Assembly (NCBI RefSeq): GCF_028640845.1 | Contig: NC_080548.1 | Span: forward strand, 10,169,814 to 10,233,813 | Direction: 5' to 3' | DNA length: 64,000 nucleotides | DNA from: Ahaetulla prasina | Taxonomy: Eukaryota > Chordata > Lepidosauria > Squamata > Colubridae | In this document: positions 43,601-55,179 of the stretch, piece by piece | Layout of the letters: each line of letters starts with the position of its first letter | Position numbering within the stretch: the first letter of the stretch is position 1 | The notes under the pieces: generated by a model | What the model saw: the letters and a program-made list of their open reading frames with translations, nothing else | What the model was told of the DNA's origin: nothing | Databases searched by the model: none | Translations under genes and position numbers: made by a program

Positions 43601-46600
43601 AGATCCAGATTTACATCCTCAAAATTAGGAAAAGTCTTTTAAATAAGGATTAAAATTTATTCCTAGGGATCATCTGGGCAACTAGGTTACTGGGATTCTT
43701 CCAGCCCTGACTTACAGGATCCATGTAACCCATTCGAGTGTAGCTTTCTTCTCTCTGTCTTCTCATTTGTTCTTCCATCTCACGTTGACGGATCATCATC
43801 TCTTCTTCCCGCCTACGTCGTTCTTCTTCTTGTCTGAAAATACAATTGCTTTTTTATAATTTGTACTTTTAGAAGACTTGAATAGTGTACCAATTCACTT
43901 TATCACAAAATCATCCTATCTTACTCATGTTTACTCTTACTTAGTCTTTGAACTAAGACTTCAAAATAGTTACTGTAAATAAGCCTTCTTGAATTACAAT
44001 AAATGAATCTATTGGGAGGAGACAAGGCGGAACAAAAACACAGCACTAATCCTCCACTAATTCCTTCACTTGGTTCTAAGCAATTTTGATTGTCCACAGC
44101 TACATACAAAACTTGTAGCTAAATACAGAATAACATGTTCAAATTACCTCAATTGCATTTCTTTTCGTTTCTGCATTTCTTGATTGTGAAGTTCCTCCAT
44201 GCGTCTCAGTTCCTCTTGTCGCCTCATGAGATCTGTAAGTATATGACCATTTAAGCAACCATTATTTAATAATCAATTATGAGTTTCTATCAATTAAAGA
44301 GAATCTAAATTTGATGGGCATCCCTGAAATAATTTATTAAATGCAAAAAGCCTAACAAGCAAATTGGTATAGACAAGTTTGTCTCCAGATTATTTTAGTG
44401 AATGATTCTTACATAAAACACTTAGGAGACACATTACTACCTAGGCAATTGATGGAAGACAAAATACTTTCAGCTTAACTTTTTTCTGAAACAGCAGTAA
44501 GATTATAAGAGAAAGACTGTGCAAATCAAATGTAACTGGCACTCACATTATGGTACATCCTTCCCCCTGAAATGGTTCCATCACTTTTGATATTTACCAT
44601 CAGTAAATATGTGAGTGAGTGGTACCATCACTTTTGATATTTACTGGATCGGTTATGCTCTCAGGCCTAGAATTCCCAGGAATTGATGGCTCCCTTATTG
44701 AGTGGAAGCCATCAAGATAAATGTCTGGTTCCCTGAGAATCCTAGACACAAGAGCATAATCAGCATTTTACCCTCTCTTCACCATAGCTAGTATTTTTAT
44801 TTTTATGCTACTATTGTGGCTTTTTAGATGTTTATATTAGCTGCTTTATCCAGCTGCTTTGCACCATCCAGTCACCTTTAACGATAAGATGGGCAGCTAT
44901 ATAAATGTAATAAACCTAAAAACAGTAAATTTATATTTAAGATGTACTAGGGCAGTAGTGGCAAACCTGTGGCACGCATAATCCTATCTGTGGGCACACA
45001 AGCCATTGCCACAGCTTTTTAGGTCTCTGCCGCACATGCAACTCCGACCAGCCAGCTGGCACGCGCACGCATGCATCTGCACCTTGAAGTTTGGCCACGC
45101 ACGCACACTTTGAGCACTCGGTGCCTAAAAGGTTTGCCATCACTGTACTAGGGTAAAAATAAACATTAGAATACCAATGGTGAAAACTTGAGGAAAAAAA
45201 TGGGAGAAAGCAAGCAAAATCTCTGCCAGGGATCTGTGCCCTATACCTTGGCGTAAAAGATTTGCCTGATGTTCATGATAAGCATCCTCCATCTCGCTTT
45301 CCAGTTTGTCCTTGGCATCTTTCATATTTTTCTCTACTTGATCTCTCTGCTGTTTCTCCATTTCATCCAAGGATTTCCACCGTTGAGAATATTCATACTC
45401 GAAACTTCCAGGTTGCGCAAATCGTGGTGGAGTCTCTCTCTCCCTAGAAATCCAATTGAAAATGAAATGAAAATTTATGGTTTTCAAAATCACTAGCAAT
45501 GATGCTGATAAAACAAACATGCTATAACACATTTCTTCATCTACAGATTGCTATTGTACTGCCACTCAGAAAGTCAAGTACAGAAGATAACTGTAGTTTT
45601 AAGACAGTTACAGAGCCTTTGACTTTTTCAGTATACTTTTGAAAGGCACCATTCCATCAAAATAGTTAATACAATGAATACAATATGAGCCTGGCTGGAA
45701 CTGACAAGTTTGTGCTCCATCTCCTGCTAACAATGCCCTACTTTTCAGTTTTCCACTTCAAGTGGACTACTGTGCATTTTTAATTTGTGGGTTTTTTTAA
45801 AAAAAAAAAAAGCCTGCAAAATATAAGATTTGGGCACAAATTCTGATAGTACTATTGCTTCTCATCAGTCCAAATGTTTATTCCAGCTGCCTTTAATTTA
45901 ACTGATATTGTTCTAGATAAACTCAAAATCAAATTGCAATTATTTATTTAAGTAAAGATGCCTTAAGTAATATGTTAACACATGACGCTAAGTGTTATTT
46001 GCTTAAAAACCTAGAAGATAAAAGAATACTAAATTTAAATAATTTCAAAATAAAACCCTGAATGTTTTAGATATATTTAAGCTACAAAAATTCATCAAAT
46101 GAAACTATTCCATTTTATTTAAGTATGCTAGGTGACCCACTCTGTCTGCAAGAAAAAACTGAAAATAATCACTTAATAAATCGAAGTGAAAAATACATAA
46201 ACTATCGTAATTCAAAGCAATATAAACTTTTCCAGAAAATTTCTAATTTACATTATTGAAAACAGGAATGAGTCAAATCACAATGTGGAAAGGCATACTC
46301 CTCTAGATATACTATAAGAGTAAAAGGAAACACATATTCTAAATTATTAAATACAGTTTGGTTGTGGCAATTCTACATGGTTGCATCCGCTTACTTTTGA
46401 TACATTGGATTTTTCTGAGCCAGCTTTTCTGGAAGACCATCTTCATCATCCAGCTGTTCAAGAGGCTCCACAATAACTGGCCTGGGAGTGCTGAAAATCA
46501 GAGACAAAGTATTGAGTTTGGTTTAAATACTGGCCTTTAAGCTTAAAGCTTTTATTTAAATTCAGTCCAGTCTTCAGTTACTAAGCTACATAAACAAAGA

Positions 46601-49600
46601 GGCCTACTTACGTTGTCAGAAGAAAGACACCTTCAGTACAACGTTCAAATGCTTTCCGTGCTGCAGGCTTAGACGCAAATTCCACAATGCCCTTTCCTGT
46701 GGATCTGCCACGATCATCTACTATCACAATAGCTCTTTCAATTGGACCAAACTGAGAGAAGGCTTCTTCCAACAATTCATTTGACACGTATGGGGAGAGA
46801 TTACGCACAGAAAGAGCAGCAGCATGGGTGGCAAAACGCACACGAAGCTGCCTTCCTCTCATAGGAATATCATCAAGTTCTGCCTTTGCAATTTCAGCCA
46901 AAGCTCTAGATTCCTGTGGATAGGTTAATAAATCTTAATTTAGAAGAATGTTAAACAATGTAAGAATAATCTTAGTATTAAAAGTCTTTTAAAAAAAAAC
47001 CTTGAACATCAATGCTTACCAGTTTAATAAAGCCAAAACCTTTTCCCTTGTTAATAAAGACTTCTCCTGGTTCACCATATTTAGAGAATAATCTCTTAAA
47101 CTCATCTTCGGTGATATCAGCAGGCAAATTCCCAACAAACAGCCTGCAGCGCTGAGTATATGTTTTCTCTCCAGGGCGTCTCAAAAGTGACAGATTTGCT
47201 TTAAAACCCTAACAAAATTAAAGGTAAAGTTAATGCTTGTATTTAAAACGCACTCACATAATTTTATTTATTCCCCTCTTACATAGTGTCATGCAAGCAT
47301 AGACTCTGACTGCACTCATAGCTTACTCCATATCCAAGCCAACACAGTAGATCAGCCTAGAAATACCCACTTTTGTATGCTATTATTCCTTTTTCATATT
47401 TACTTTCATTTACATTTCAATATTTCAAGAGAGTACTGAGCAATCTGACAATTTTCCATTTAGAAAGACTTAATGGATCTATCACATACTCAATCAACAA
47501 CCATCACTGCACTGACCCTGCAGTATTTTAAAGAAAGGGAGAATTCTCTTAAGCATTGGCTGCCTATGTACATGGTGCACCAGATGATATTTTTACATAA
47601 AAGAATAACTATTTTTTCTATTGCATTTAAATGTAAGCTTCTTTCACGAAAATTGTACAGAACATGTCAAAATTGAATAAAGTTACCTTTACCCAGTCAT
47701 GAAAAGAAATGTAATGCCTGCACCCTTAACACTTAGGCTAAAAGCTAAGGCACTATCACTGCATTTTGTAAGTACTTCACAGTATGCCTTTCCAGGTTCC
47801 CCATTAAATTTTGCCTAATAGCACCTATACTAGTAAGAAATCACAAATTCAAACATTAATGAAACTTTAAATCTGCACCACCTATTAAAAAAGACACTGA
47901 TCATAATTATAGCCCAGGACAGCTAATAATGTGCCCGGATCATAATTTTACACTAACTACAGTATAATATATATTTTATACATAGCCTAAGACAATTCCT
48001 CTTCATTCAATGCAGCTCAGGCAAACCAAAACATTGGATACCAGTTATCTAAACTGTCTTGTATAGGCATCATTTTCTCCCAAGCCACTTAGCACAGCAC
48101 TAAATTTCATTTATTAGGCCTTTACTTCAATATCTCTATTAAAAGTATCACAATTGTAATACAATTCATCACTATCACATTCATCTATGGTATTATGTAG
48201 CAGTTTCAATATTCAAAAATATGCAACTATATATATAAAAATCATCATACAGAAAAATGCCACATGAAACAGGCAATCTATCATGTCATTCCTTTTGTGT
48301 AGGAAATTCAAACTAGAAAATGAAAAAAATGTTTCAAAGCATCACAAGTGCCACTGCTAATACTCCTATTACCCTACCATAGAAACAAAGTAGCCAACAA
48401 TGGCCCTGAAGGAAAAACCATCAGGCTTAATTTAGTTCACATAAACCATAAACCACTAATGCAAAGCATATGATTCCTTGATTTAAGAATAGTGGCATCT
48501 GCAAACTATGCTTCATACATATTGTTTTATATAAACCTATTTACGGTTTAGTTACTAAATCAGGTTACCAGATAAATGGCCAACCTTTGGTGAACCTAAA
48601 CTCTTTCAGAATGCACATTACAAACTACAATAAAACTAAAAGAACACTTTAATACTGTACACTACAATGTTGCTTGCCTTAGATTGAGAGTAACTTAGAT
48701 TGAGAGTAACTAGGTCGCTATTAACATTGTGGCTAATAGAGAATTCAAAATGGTGGTTAAAGGAGACATGAGCAAATTTGGAAGTTTCTTGCTCACCTCT
48801 GTGGCACATTGTACAGATTTTTTATATATATAAACATACCCACTACATCTTCCTCTTTTCCCCACAACAATCATTCGGTGAGGTGAGGTGAGTTGGACTG
48901 AGAAAGTGAGAAATGCAGTCACCCAGCCAGCTTTGGTACTTAAAGGAGGCCTAAAGGTCAGACTTCTGCTTTCTAAGTCAGCACCATAACCACATGAAAC
49001 TGGCTCTCTATATTGCTGAGTATATTTCTGGATATATACACACAAGAGAACAAGCGTGCAGTAAAGACACCAGGTTAGGATCTTAGAAACCATCCTAGTT
49101 CTGCCTTGGGCCAGGCTTTCACTATCGGGCCTAGGAAGAAAACAATGATGAATCACTTCCCACTGTAGTTCCCCTGCATATTATTTTGCATGGTCTGTGA
49201 CTGGCCCCAAGATTATCAAGAGAAGGGCCAGTTCCTGCAGTGAAGCAGGCACCCTACGAACAGTCAGCCTACTAAGGGCCTTTTTCTCAGAATAGTGTGA
49301 TTTGTGTGATCAAGGATACTGCCATTAGAATACTTAATTGGCCAAGTGTGATTGGACACACAAGGAATCTGTCTTGGTGCACATGCTCTCAGTGTACACA
49401 AAAGGTACGTTCATCAAGAATCATAAGGCACAATACTTAATGATAGTCATAGGGAACAAATAAGCAATCAAATCATATTAGAAAGTCAATATAAGGATAC
49501 AAGCAACAAAGTTACAGTCCTAAGTGGGAGGATAAGGGTGATAAGAACGATGAGATTAATAGCAATGCAGACTTAATAACTAGTTTGACAGTGTTGAGGG

Positions 49601-50645
49601 AATTTTGTTTAGCAGTGATGGCGATCGGGAAAAAACTGTTCCTGTGTCTAATCAATCACTTTAAGGTACCAAAAATCAGGACTTGAATAGACAGCAAGCC
49701 GACTCTGTTCCGGGAAGATCAAGGCGGTAGCTCTTTAGAAAGGAAGCCATTTTCCCCGAGCTCGTCGGCCGCCACGCCCCACTGCAGAGCCCTCCGAGGA
49801 TCCGGCCCTCGCGCATGCGCACTCCCGCGCCCAAAATGGCGGCAGAGAGCGCTTGTCGAGGAAGGAGCGCGGCAGAGAACGGACCCACCGGCGCCATCTT
49901 GTGTCAAGGCAGAGCCGGGAGGGGCCGCCGCGGTTCCGCTTACCTCAGCGTCGGAGACCTTCTCGTCCCCCGCGCCATGCTGCTGCGACGGAGGGGGGTG
50001 CTGGTGCTGAGATTGATGCTGGTGCTGGCTCTGCCCTCCGCGCCTTTCGCCGCCGCGGTGTTGCTGTCCAGGGCCGCCGCTGCTCTTCGGGCCGCCTGTC
50101 TGGGGCCCTCCGGGCCCTCCTTTCAGGCCACTTGTGGGTCCTCCTCCTCCGGTAGATGGGCCGGCTCCCTTCTTGGAACCGCCCTGCCCGGAGCTTTGGT
50201 TCGACGGCGCGTTACTCTGCGGCGGCGGCTGCGTCTCCCCGCCTCGGCTGCCGCTCTGGAGCCCTGATGGAGCGGCGGGTGCCGAGGCCGAACTTGGTGT
50301 GGAACTGGAAGAGGCCGAAGACGAGGTCGCGGGCGGTGCGCCGATCTGATTCTGGTTCGGCCCCAAGGAAGGCGACGAGGCTGCCGGGCTGGAGGAAACG
50401 GAGGCCGCGGAGGAAGGCGGAGTGGAAGTCGAGCTCGGCGGCTTAGGAGGCTCCGACTTCGGGGCGCCGCCGGGAGCGCCGCCGCCCATATGATGGTGGC
50501 TGCCGCGCGATTGCCCCATGCCGACCCCTATGCTCGGTGGCGGCGGCGATCGGAAGTCGTGGTTGCCGGGGAGGCCGCCACGGCCTCCGCCGCCGCCGCG
50601 CCGATGGAAGCCGCCTCCACGGCTTCGAAAACGGTCTCTCGACAT
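40473..50645 (-). CDS. SFPQ: Splicing factor, proline- and glutamine-rich (SFPQ/PSF), 10 coding exons
   Basis: DBHS-family nuclear RNA/DNA-binding protein that acts as dimers with NONO or PSPC1 in paraspeckles, splicing, transcription and repair. The exons join in frame to 665 codons plus stop: 49944-50645, 47020-47208, 46612-46913, 46395-46490, 45247-45443, 44148-44232, 43716-43833, 43416-43464, 43209-43330, 40473-40610. All introns are GT-AG. Domains: RGG-rich start, low-complexity S/P/G and H/Q-rich region (1-234), RRM1 (about 255-325; RLFVGNL and KGFGFIKL), RRM2 (about 329-405), NOPS (about 406-460), charged coiled coil (about 460-555), Gly-rich tail ending in NKKPRF, a nuclear localisation signal. 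Human SFPQ has 707 residues; the difference is mainly in the N-terminal low-complexity part. The start is MSRDRF, the conserved family start. The reading frame stays open further upstream, but that is promoter and 5'UTR sequence. Confidence 0.98.
43209..43330 (-). CDS. SFPQ: SFPQ coding exon 9
   Basis: Acceptor ttaaatag|AT and donor ATG|gtaacg, ending in phase 0. It encodes [20 protein letters not shown] and ends [10 protein letters not shown]. This is the branching exon from which alternative 3' exons could be joined. Confidence 0.95.
43416..43464 (-). CDS. SFPQ: SFPQ coding exon 8
   Basis: A 49-nt exon: acceptor ctttgcag|AGA and donor GGGAG|gtaaaa. It encodes [16 protein letters not shown]. 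The phase agrees with both neighbours. Confidence 0.95.
43716..43833 (-). CDS. SFPQ: SFPQ coding exon 7 (coiled coil end)
   Basis: Acceptor tattttcag|A and donor CCT|gtaagt. It encodes [20 protein letters not shown] and ends RMGYMDP, completing the coiled coil. Confidence 0.96.
44148..44232 (-). CDS. SFPQ: SFPQ coding exon 6 (coiled coil)
   Basis: Acceptor atacttacag|AT and donor TTGAG|gtaatt. It encodes [20 protein letters not shown] followed by KRKEMQL, a continuous charged helix. Confidence 0.96.
44620..44935 (+). mobile_element. Retroelement 3' end in SFPQ intron 5
   Basis: Ends aacgataagatgggcagcta and tataaatgtaataaa, a typical LINE/SINE tail. Just upstream, ccatcacttttgatatttac occurs twice in direct orientation (44579 and 44627 areas). 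Confidence 0.45.
44953..45145. mobile_element. hAT-like MITE in SFPQ intron 5, 193 bp
   Basis: CAGTAGTGGCAAACC and GGTTTGCCATCACTG with perfect flanks TACTAGGG (44945-44952, 45146-45153). It ends only about 100 bp from exon 5. Confidence 0.9.
45247..45443 (-). CDS. SFPQ: SFPQ coding exon 5 (NOPS end, coiled coil)
   Basis: Acceptor gatttctag|G and donor CAAG|gtatag. It encodes [20 protein letters not shown], then [18 protein letters not shown] and the start of the long charged helix. Confidence 0.97.
46395..46490 (-). CDS. SFPQ: SFPQ coding exon 4 (NOPS)
   Basis: Acceptor gattttcag|C and donor CAAAA|gtaagc. It encodes [18 protein letters not shown] and [13 protein letters not shown], the NOPS dimerisation segment. 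The short exon is placed from splice signals and phase: 1 nt completes the exon 3 codon and 2 nt carry over to exon 5. Confidence 0.96.
46612..46913 (-). CDS. SFPQ: SFPQ coding exon 3 (end of RRM1, RRM2)
   Basis: Acceptor tccacag|GAA and donor AAC|gtaagt, leaving a split Thr codon. It contains the end of RRM1 ([10 protein letters not shown]) and nearly all of RRM2 ([30 protein letters not shown]). This RRM2 pattern is specific to DBHS proteins. Confidence 0.97.
47020..47208 (-). CDS. SFPQ: SFPQ coding exon 2 (RRM1)
   Basis: 63 codons, phase 0 at both ends, acceptor ttgttag|GGT and donor CTG|gtaagc. It starts [20 protein letters not shown] and covers most of RRM1 with RNP2 (RLFVGNL) and RNP1 (KGFGFIKL). 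It is nearly identical to mammalian SFPQ. Confidence 0.97.
47209..49331. other. SFPQ intron 1, repeat-poor part
   Basis: 2.1 kb of AT-rich unique sequence without a recognisable element. A short tatatata run lies near 48220 and a gtgaggtgaggtg near 48880. Confidence 0.6.
49332..49660 (-). mobile_element. Snake1/CR1-L3-like LINE 3' end in SFPQ intron 1
   Basis: ttggccaagtgtgattggac through aaaaactgttcctgtgtcta. It lacks an AGAAT array and has several small deletions, so it is an older copy. Confidence 0.75.
49944..50645 (-). CDS. SFPQ: SFPQ coding exon 1
   Basis: Codes for residues 1-234: RGG/RRG box, then Ser/Pro/Ala/Gly-rich low complexity, then a His/Gln-rich patch ([17 protein letters not shown]). 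It ends GAEKVSDAE-like, read here as DEKVSDAE, followed by the donor GAG|gtaagc. The exon lies in a CpG island. This part of the protein drives phase separation and DNA binding in the family and is the least conserved in length. Confidence 0.96.
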
Positions 50646-50779
50646 GGCGAATATGATGGCGGTTGAGATGGGGCCTGACGGCGACACGACGCTGTTCCTC
50701 CTCAGAGTCCGACCAAAGACAAAATGGCGCCAGACACAGAGATTAAAAAAAACAGCCTCGCGGCCGCCTTTGTCTCGCT

Positions 50780-50787
50780 CTTTTATA
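50780..50787 (-). promoter_or_regulatory. SFPQ: SFPQ TATA box
   Basis: TATAAAAG on the minus strand, 135 nt upstream of the SFPQ ATG. Transcription would then start near 50750 and give a 5'UTR of about 105 nt. An inverted CCAAT (attgg) lies near 50855. A canonical TATA box inside a CpG island fits a very highly expressed gene. Confidence 0.65.
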
Positions 50788-51899
50788 GCCTCGGCGAACG
50801 GGCACAGTCCCCGCCTTTCCGGCTTGCTTTTTTTTTTTTTCTCCCTTGAGTGAGCCAATAGTAAACTTCCCCACCTAGATTGACAGCTTTCCGAACCGAT
50901 CGCCAAAAAAGCAGGATGGGAGGTGGGGGAAAGGCGGCCGCCTTCAACCCCCGGGGCTCCGTCGTTCGTCCATTCGCGAGCCGTAATACAGAAAAGAGCG
51001 ACTCGAAGTCCTTTCACTTACGCTTCCACTGATTGGATCGTTTGGTTTCCAAAAGGCGGGGCTTGAGTGGTGAATGGGAGGGGTTCTAAACGGTGCGCAT
51101 TGTCTTGCAGTGGACAGAGGCCACGTGGGCTGGTCTGGACGGATGGCCGTTTTGCTTCCCTGGAGCATCTTTTCTCTCCACCCTCCACTATCTTTTACTA
51201 TAGGGATACATTCCCTTACTATGAACGTCATTCATAAATACCTTTAGATTTATTTCTTCAGTTCTCCTCCGCGTTCCTGCTCGACCACATTATTTAAACA
51301 ACAGGGAAAGAATAAAAGTATTGAGCAAAAGAAACTAAAAACAGTAATGCGGAAATAGAGTTAGCTCGGGAGCTTCACCAGGGCTGCCATCTCCTTGCAA
51401 ACTACAAACGATTTGAATATTATTACCCAATTACGCCTTTTATATATACTTGTGTGCGGTGTTGTGACGACGTGAGACACGTAGAGAAGGGTGGAGCTTG
51501 CATTGTGGCGTCGCAATGCAATATTTCACCTTTTTGATGTCGGCGTCGAGACTGGAGGTTTAGGGCAATAAACTTCATGACGGATGAATCTTGAGCTCCT
51601 GTCATTAAACCCGATGCAAACTTTTTTATGTCCCCAATCTGGAAACGCCAAATTGCTGATTTCTGTGTGAAAAACTATTCCATCGATTTTAGCTGCTTCT
51701 CTCTTAAACTATAATTTGAAATTGACCCAGATTTGCAATAAACAGAGCCCTTTTTTCAGAAGTTGTCTCATGGCAAATTGAAGACAATACATTTTTTTTC
51801 CTTTAAGGAGAACAGCTTAATTTTATGCTTATGTTTTATGTTTATTTCTTGGCAGGATTACAAATATGTGTAGCCACTCTTGTCTCTTACTAAAGGATG

Positions 51900-52997
51900 A
51901 ATCTTATTTTATTATTATTATTATTTTTATTATGTTTATTTGTCACAACAGTATATATAAGCATAAGCATGAAAATAACTACATAATATATAAGCATATA
52001 TATAATGAAAGGAAACAGTAGGACAGGAATAGTAGGCATGTTTGTGCTCTTATGCACGCCCCTTATAGACCTCTTAGGAAAGGGGTGAGGTCAATAGTAG
52101 ACAGTTTTTGGTTAAAGCTTTGGGGACTTCGAGAAGAGACTACAGAGTCAGGTAGTGTATTCCAAGCATTAACAACGCTGTTACTGAAGTCATATTTTCT
52201 GCAATTAAGATTGAAGCAGTTAACATTAAGTTTAAATCTATTGTTTGCTCTTGTATCGTTGTGATTGAAGCTGAAGTAGTCTTCAACAGGAAGGACATTG
52301 CAGTAGATGATTCTATGAGTTAAACACAGGTCCTCTCGGAGGCAGCGGAGTTCTAAGTTTTCTAAACCCAGGATTTCAAGTCTGGTGGCATAAGGTATTT
52401 TGTTGTATCCAGAGGAGTGGAGAACTCTTCTTGTAAAATATTTCTGGACACGTTCAATTGTATTGATGTCTGCAATGTAGTATGGGTTCCAGACAGACGA
52501 GCTGTATTCAAGAATTTGTCTAGAAAATGTTTTGTGGTATCTGGTTAGTAGTGTAGTGTTTCTAGAGAAGAAGCTACGTAAGATTAGGTTTACAACTCTT
52601 AATGCCTTTTTTGCAATGTAGTTGCAGTGGGACTTAGGTCATTGGATATGAAAACTCCAAGGTCTTTGACAGGGTGGGGGTCATCTGTAAGGTAATGTCC
52701 ATCAAGTTTGTATTTAGTGTTTAGATTCTTTTTTCCAATATGTAAGACAGAGCATTTGCTGGTTGAGATTTGGAGTTGCCAGGTTTTAGACCATTCTGAC
52801 ACAAAGTCAAGGTCTTTTTGAAGGGTAGCTGTATTGTTTGTTGGTAGTGTTAAATAGTTTGACATCGTCAGCAAAGAGAACACAATTACTTTTAATATGG
52901 TCGCAGAGATCATTAATGTATAATATGAAGAGGAACAGGATTTGATAGGGCACTGCCTATTTTGACCACTTGTTGTCTGTTTGACAGGAACCCTCAA
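51900..52997 (-). mobile_element. LINE ORF2 3' part and 3'UTR, frameshifted
   Basis: Minus strand reads reverse-transcriptase thumb-type sequence (DFVSEWSKTWQLQISTSKC, DGHYLTDDPHPVKDLGVFIS). Further 3' it continues in broken frames to a 3'UTR ending in the inverse of ttattattattatttttatt. CR1/L2-superfamily character; same family as 26597. Confidence 0.75.
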
Positions 52998-52999
52998 AG

Positions 53000-54299
53000 A
53001 ATCTTGCCAAGTTTCAGATGATGAATTTTGAGGTTATGTTTATTACTGTATTCAATAGCCACCAAATAAATATTGATGTTCTGAATACAATGAAAAAGGC
53101 CAAATATAAAATGCTAAAAATAGATCTGATTATTTATTTAATATGTTCAATAGCATTCTGACATACTCTTTATTTTCCACCCAATAGAGACTTTAATATA
53201 GTTTACGAAAAGGCTTCTGTGTTGTTTCTGTGCCTTAGTATTTTTCAAATTTGACATATTTAAGACATGTGAACTCCAATTTCCAGAATTCCCCAGCTGG
53301 ATACTGTAAAAAAAATCAAGGTGACAGTCATAATGAGGCAACTGAAGCTCTTCCTTTTTTTATTGTATCATAGAACACTTGGACCCCCATTTGAGTATGA
53401 GACCCCTGTTTTACAAAGCGCAATAGCAGTGTTCTCCAAACACAGTAAAACAGGGGAAAAAGTGAAGCCATCATATACCTTACACAATTTGTGCCTTTAG
53501 TTTTAGAAAATACCACTTTCTTTTTGTGCTCTGAATCTGGCCATAATTTGACTTGAAGGTAAGAATCCTAAATACATCCACATTATCAGGGCATTCCTTT
53601 CAAATCCCTCATGAGGGATATGAGAATGAATATTCATAATGTTTGTATTTTTAGGATCATGCATAGGTTTTCCCCTCCACTTTTTCTTTTCTTCATATTC
53701 TGCGTTTTCCCCCATCAGTTTTGTGTTTGTTACAATTTAATGCACCAGTTTAAAATATTTCAAGATCTGCCCATAGTATACTTTTGGACACAAAGTTAAG
53801 CACACTGCAGCAATTCTCACCACCTATTTGGAATGGTCTTCAAACATATAATCTCTTTAATTACATATAATCTTGTATTCCTAGCTTAAGTTGGCTGGAT
53901 TTGTTATTTATTTTCATTTACAGCATTTAGCCCACTACTAGCAAGACCTTTCTTTAAAATGGTCCCCACAGAAGCAGCCCTGTGAATCAGGTTGCTTTGA
54001 AAGCTAGTAACTGCCCCAACCACCTTGGTCAAGGGAAACTTTTTTTTGTACAAGTTTTTATTGCTTTTTTAGTTTCCCCCCCTCCACACATACACAACTC
54101 ATGAACAGAGTATTAGCCATATCGTGTCTTATACAATTCAATATATTCAAATATATTTTACTCAACTACAGTTTTTGCCAAAATATTCTTTTTTCATAGT
54201 TTTTTATTTATTTCCTAATCTTTCCTTACTTATTTTATTAAATCACATCTTCTTTTGTCCTCAAGTTCTTGTAGGAAGTTAGCACCCACCCCCCTCCTA
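53000..54299. other. Unannotated stretch upstream of SFPQ
   Basis: AT-rich. A foldback-MITE scrap (ccagaattccccagctgg) lies near 53283; nothing else recognised. Confidence 0.45.
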
Positions 54300-54740
54300 G
54301 AAGAATGAAATATCTTAGGAAATATTAAAAAGGGCAGAATATTATATTTCCCTGGATGAGAAATGGAGAAACATGTTTTTAGGACAAAGCAGCTCCCTGC
54401 AACTTTCTGCCACCCCCCACTTTTGTCAATGGACCATCATCTGCAACACAATAGGACCCACCTAGCAACAGAAACTCCCCACCTGACACCTGGGAAGATT
54501 ACATCAGCCAGCAAGGCTAGCTAAGACCCCCACCCCCTGGGAGTCTGACAACCAATCAGGACACTCTTCCTGTGTCCCAGAAAGTTCAAAGCTCAGAAAA
54601 AGCATAAAGCCAGGGAGCGCACAGGATCTCATCCCTTTTTCTGTTCAGGAACTCAAGCCATGTGATCCTGACCACCATTAAACCATTTTTCCAAGCAGTC
54701 TCCATGTTTCCAGTGTCTTTGTCCCCACTTGGAACAGAAC
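54300..54740 (+). mobile_element. Possible LTR-like unit
   Basis: Contains gacaaccaatcaggacactc, cataaagccagggagcgcac, an ATTAAA near 54680 and a tccccacttggaacagaacc end, which together resemble U3-R-U5 of an endogenous retroelement. Ends and target duplication are not convincing. Confidence 0.35.
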
Positions 54741-54884
54741 CCAGATGGATATTTCTTCCAACATTCTAATTTCTTCATTTTTATTCATATTCATTCCCTT
54801 TCATTCTTTTTTTAAAAAAATATTTCAATGTTTATCCTAATATATTCAAATATATTCGGGGTTGTCTTTCCTCCATTTCCTTTT

Positions 54885-55135
54885 CACAGCAATCCTTCTG
54901 TTCACTTCTTTCCCTCCCCCCTTTCTTCGTATCTATTTTCTTCTCTCCTCTCCTACTCCTTTTCTACTTCCCGTTCCTTTCTCCTCCTCCACTCTACTTC
55001 CTCCCTATCTGTCCTTCACTCCTATTCTTTATTTCCCCTACCTTACCTCCTCTCCTCTTCCCTTTCTTCTTTCTCTCTCCCTCCTTCTCCCTTTCCATCT
55101 CTCTCCTTCTTCTTACCTCTCTCCATTGCTGTATT
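54885..55135 (+). repeat. Polypyrimidine tract
   Basis: About 250 bp of almost pure C/T in irregular ttcctcc blocks. With the T-rich stretch at 54045 it may be the inverse of an L1-like purine-rich 3'UTR. Confidence 0.8.
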
Positions 55136-55179
55136 TATTTTTAATATTTCTAGTTGGTCAAGGGAAACTTAAACCTGAG

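Larger units (their letters stand above)
49700..51130. promoter_or_regulatory. CpG island at the SFPQ promoter and exon 1
   Basis: GC-rich, CpG-dense stretch in a surrounding AT-rich region. It spans SFPQ exon 1, the 5'UTR and about 350 bp upstream, and is typical of a vertebrate housekeeping promoter. Confidence 0.8.

Noticed and set aside
49815..50853. Several plus-strand open frames opposite SFPQ exon 1
   Set aside because: They are antisense shadows in a GC-rich exon with no splice structure or recognisable domain.
50646..51017. Extension of the SFPQ frame upstream to an ATG at 51017
   Set aside because: It crosses the TATA box and promoter; family members start at MSRDRF and the extension has no similarity to SFPQ.
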